From: Bacteroidaceae bacterium
GTDB lineage: Bacteria > Bacteroidota > Bacteroidia > Bacteroidales > Bacteroidaceae
Length of the DNA: 41,653 nucleotides
Direction: 5' to 3'
Assembly (NCBI GenBank): GCA_017557005.1
Contig: JAFZFZ010000086.1
Coordinates: 1-41,653, forward strand
Made by a program: the position numbers and the translations under genes
The notes under the pieces: model-generated
What the model saw: only the letters and a program-made list of their open reading frames with translations
Databases searched by the model: none
What the model was told of the DNA's origin: nothing
In this document: one piece after another, positions 41,185 to 41,653 of the stretch
Position numbering within the stretch: the stretch's first letter is position 1
Layout of the letters: each line of letters starts with the position of its first letter

Positions 41185-41653
41185 TTATAGTCTTTCAAAT
41201 CTCTCACGTATTGTCTTTCGGGCACGACTCAGCAATACTCTGATGTTTGTAGCCGCAAGCCCAGTTTTCTGCTCTATTTCCTCAAAGGTGTAATCACGCA
41301 TGTCGCGTAAAGTGATTACTTGTTGTTGTTTCTCGGGTAAGGTCCCAACAATCTGCCTTATATGTGCTATGGTATCGCGTCGTTCTACATCCTCGTCTAC
41401 ATCATCAGTCGCGGCTATGGGTTGGGGTATCTCGTTGACATCTATCTCTTCCACCTCTACCAACCTTAAGCGGTCTATGCACATATTCTTTGTCAGTGAC
41501 AGACAGTACGATTCCACATCGTGCATATCGGGCAATGTATCGCGCTTGCTCCATAACTTCAAGTATACCTCCTGCACCATATCTTCGGCATCTTGAGCAT
41601 TAGCAAGGTAACGCAATGCCATGCGGTGAAGCCGGGGATAGAGCGGCAGCAGC
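41185..41653 (-). CDS. ECF-type RNA polymerase sigma factor (5' truncated by window end)
   Basis: The frame remains open to the window edge (LPLYPRLHRMALRYLANAQ...), so the N-terminus is missing. Region 2 is visible as MALRYLANAQDAEDMVQEVY followed by LKLWSKR, and region 4 as LPEKQQQVITLRDMRDYTFE followed by EIEQKTGLAATNIRVLLSRA, with a basic C-terminus. An acidic linker (about 30 residues, rich in D, E, V and I) joins them. ECF factors direct RNA polymerase to stress or envelope-response promoters. It heads the operon with the anti-sigma-like and DUF4252 genes, so regulation by membrane sequestration is the likely scheme. Confidence 0.92.
   Translation of the reverse strand, partial: LLPLYPRLHRMALRYLANAQDAEDMVQEVYLKLWSKRDTLPDMHDVESYCLSLTKNMCIDRLRLVEVEEIDVNEIPQPIAATDDVDEDVERRDTIAHIRQIVGTLPEKQQQVITLRDMRDYTFEEIEQKTGLAATNIRVLLSRARKTIRERFERL

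Overview
The window is chromosomal DNA from a member of the Bacteroidota, most likely a gut Bacteroidales (Bacteroides/Prevotella-like). The evidence is the gene order, the recurrent TAnnTTTG -7 promoter element of the Bacteroides primary sigma factor in front of many genes, the scarcity of Shine-Dalgarno sites, and families typical of the phylum: DUF6089, DUF3098, DUF4252, a three-gene OmpH/Skp set, a secreted C1B peptidase, BNR-4 and a large secreted GH2. I cannot fix the genus from sequence alone.

Layout. 1-907: C-terminal part of an SLC13/DASS anion symporter. 994-4849: xerD, divergent from aroQ, an O-methyltransferase, rbfA and a LolC/E-type permease. 4893-14270 (minus): a cell-envelope cluster reading ribD, a DUF6242-like lipoprotein, a DUF6089 barrel, uppS, bamA, three ompH/skp genes and murI. 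14271-14897: a repeat-rich spacer. 14898-20710: secreted aminopeptidase C-like protease, BNR-4 propeller protein and S9 dipeptidyl-peptidase-like enzyme. 20897-24217: a strongly codon-biased OmpA-like/TPR lipoprotein, a thioesterase and dprA. 24278-28324: membrane LytTR regulator divergent from fabH, then fabF and fabZ. 28396-32661 (minus): ftsX, DUF3098, uppP, truB, queA and folK. 32835-36872 (minus): a 1345-residue secreted GH2 beta-galactosidase with a C-terminal discoidin domain. 36873-41653: an accessory-looking, AT-richer region with an inverted-repeat-bounded segment, an orphan lipoprotein, a Bro-N gene bracketed by direct repeats, and a sigma/anti-sigma-like/DUF4252 operon running off the right end.

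How the genes work together. The centre is largely envelope biogenesis. UppS makes undecaprenyl diphosphate and UppP dephosphorylates it for peptidoglycan and glycan export. MurI supplies D-glutamate. Skp-like chaperones feed BamA, the LolC/E-type permease releases lipoproteins, and FtsX acts in division or wall remodelling. FabH/FabF/FabZ provide acyl chains. The secreted peptidases, BNR protein and GH2 handle peptides and glycans outside the cytoplasm.

The least explained parts are these: (i) a 515-bp segment (37144-37658) bounded by near-perfect 18-bp inverted repeats and holding four 22-bp hairpin-forming tandem repeats; (ii) a 1029-bp repeat-plus-Bro-N unit (38446-39516); (iii) several intergenic repeats with a 7-bp period built on an ATT core; (iv) aroQ and ribD promoters placed only 9 nt before the start codon. 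No tRNA, rRNA, CRISPR array or complete insertion sequence was seen.
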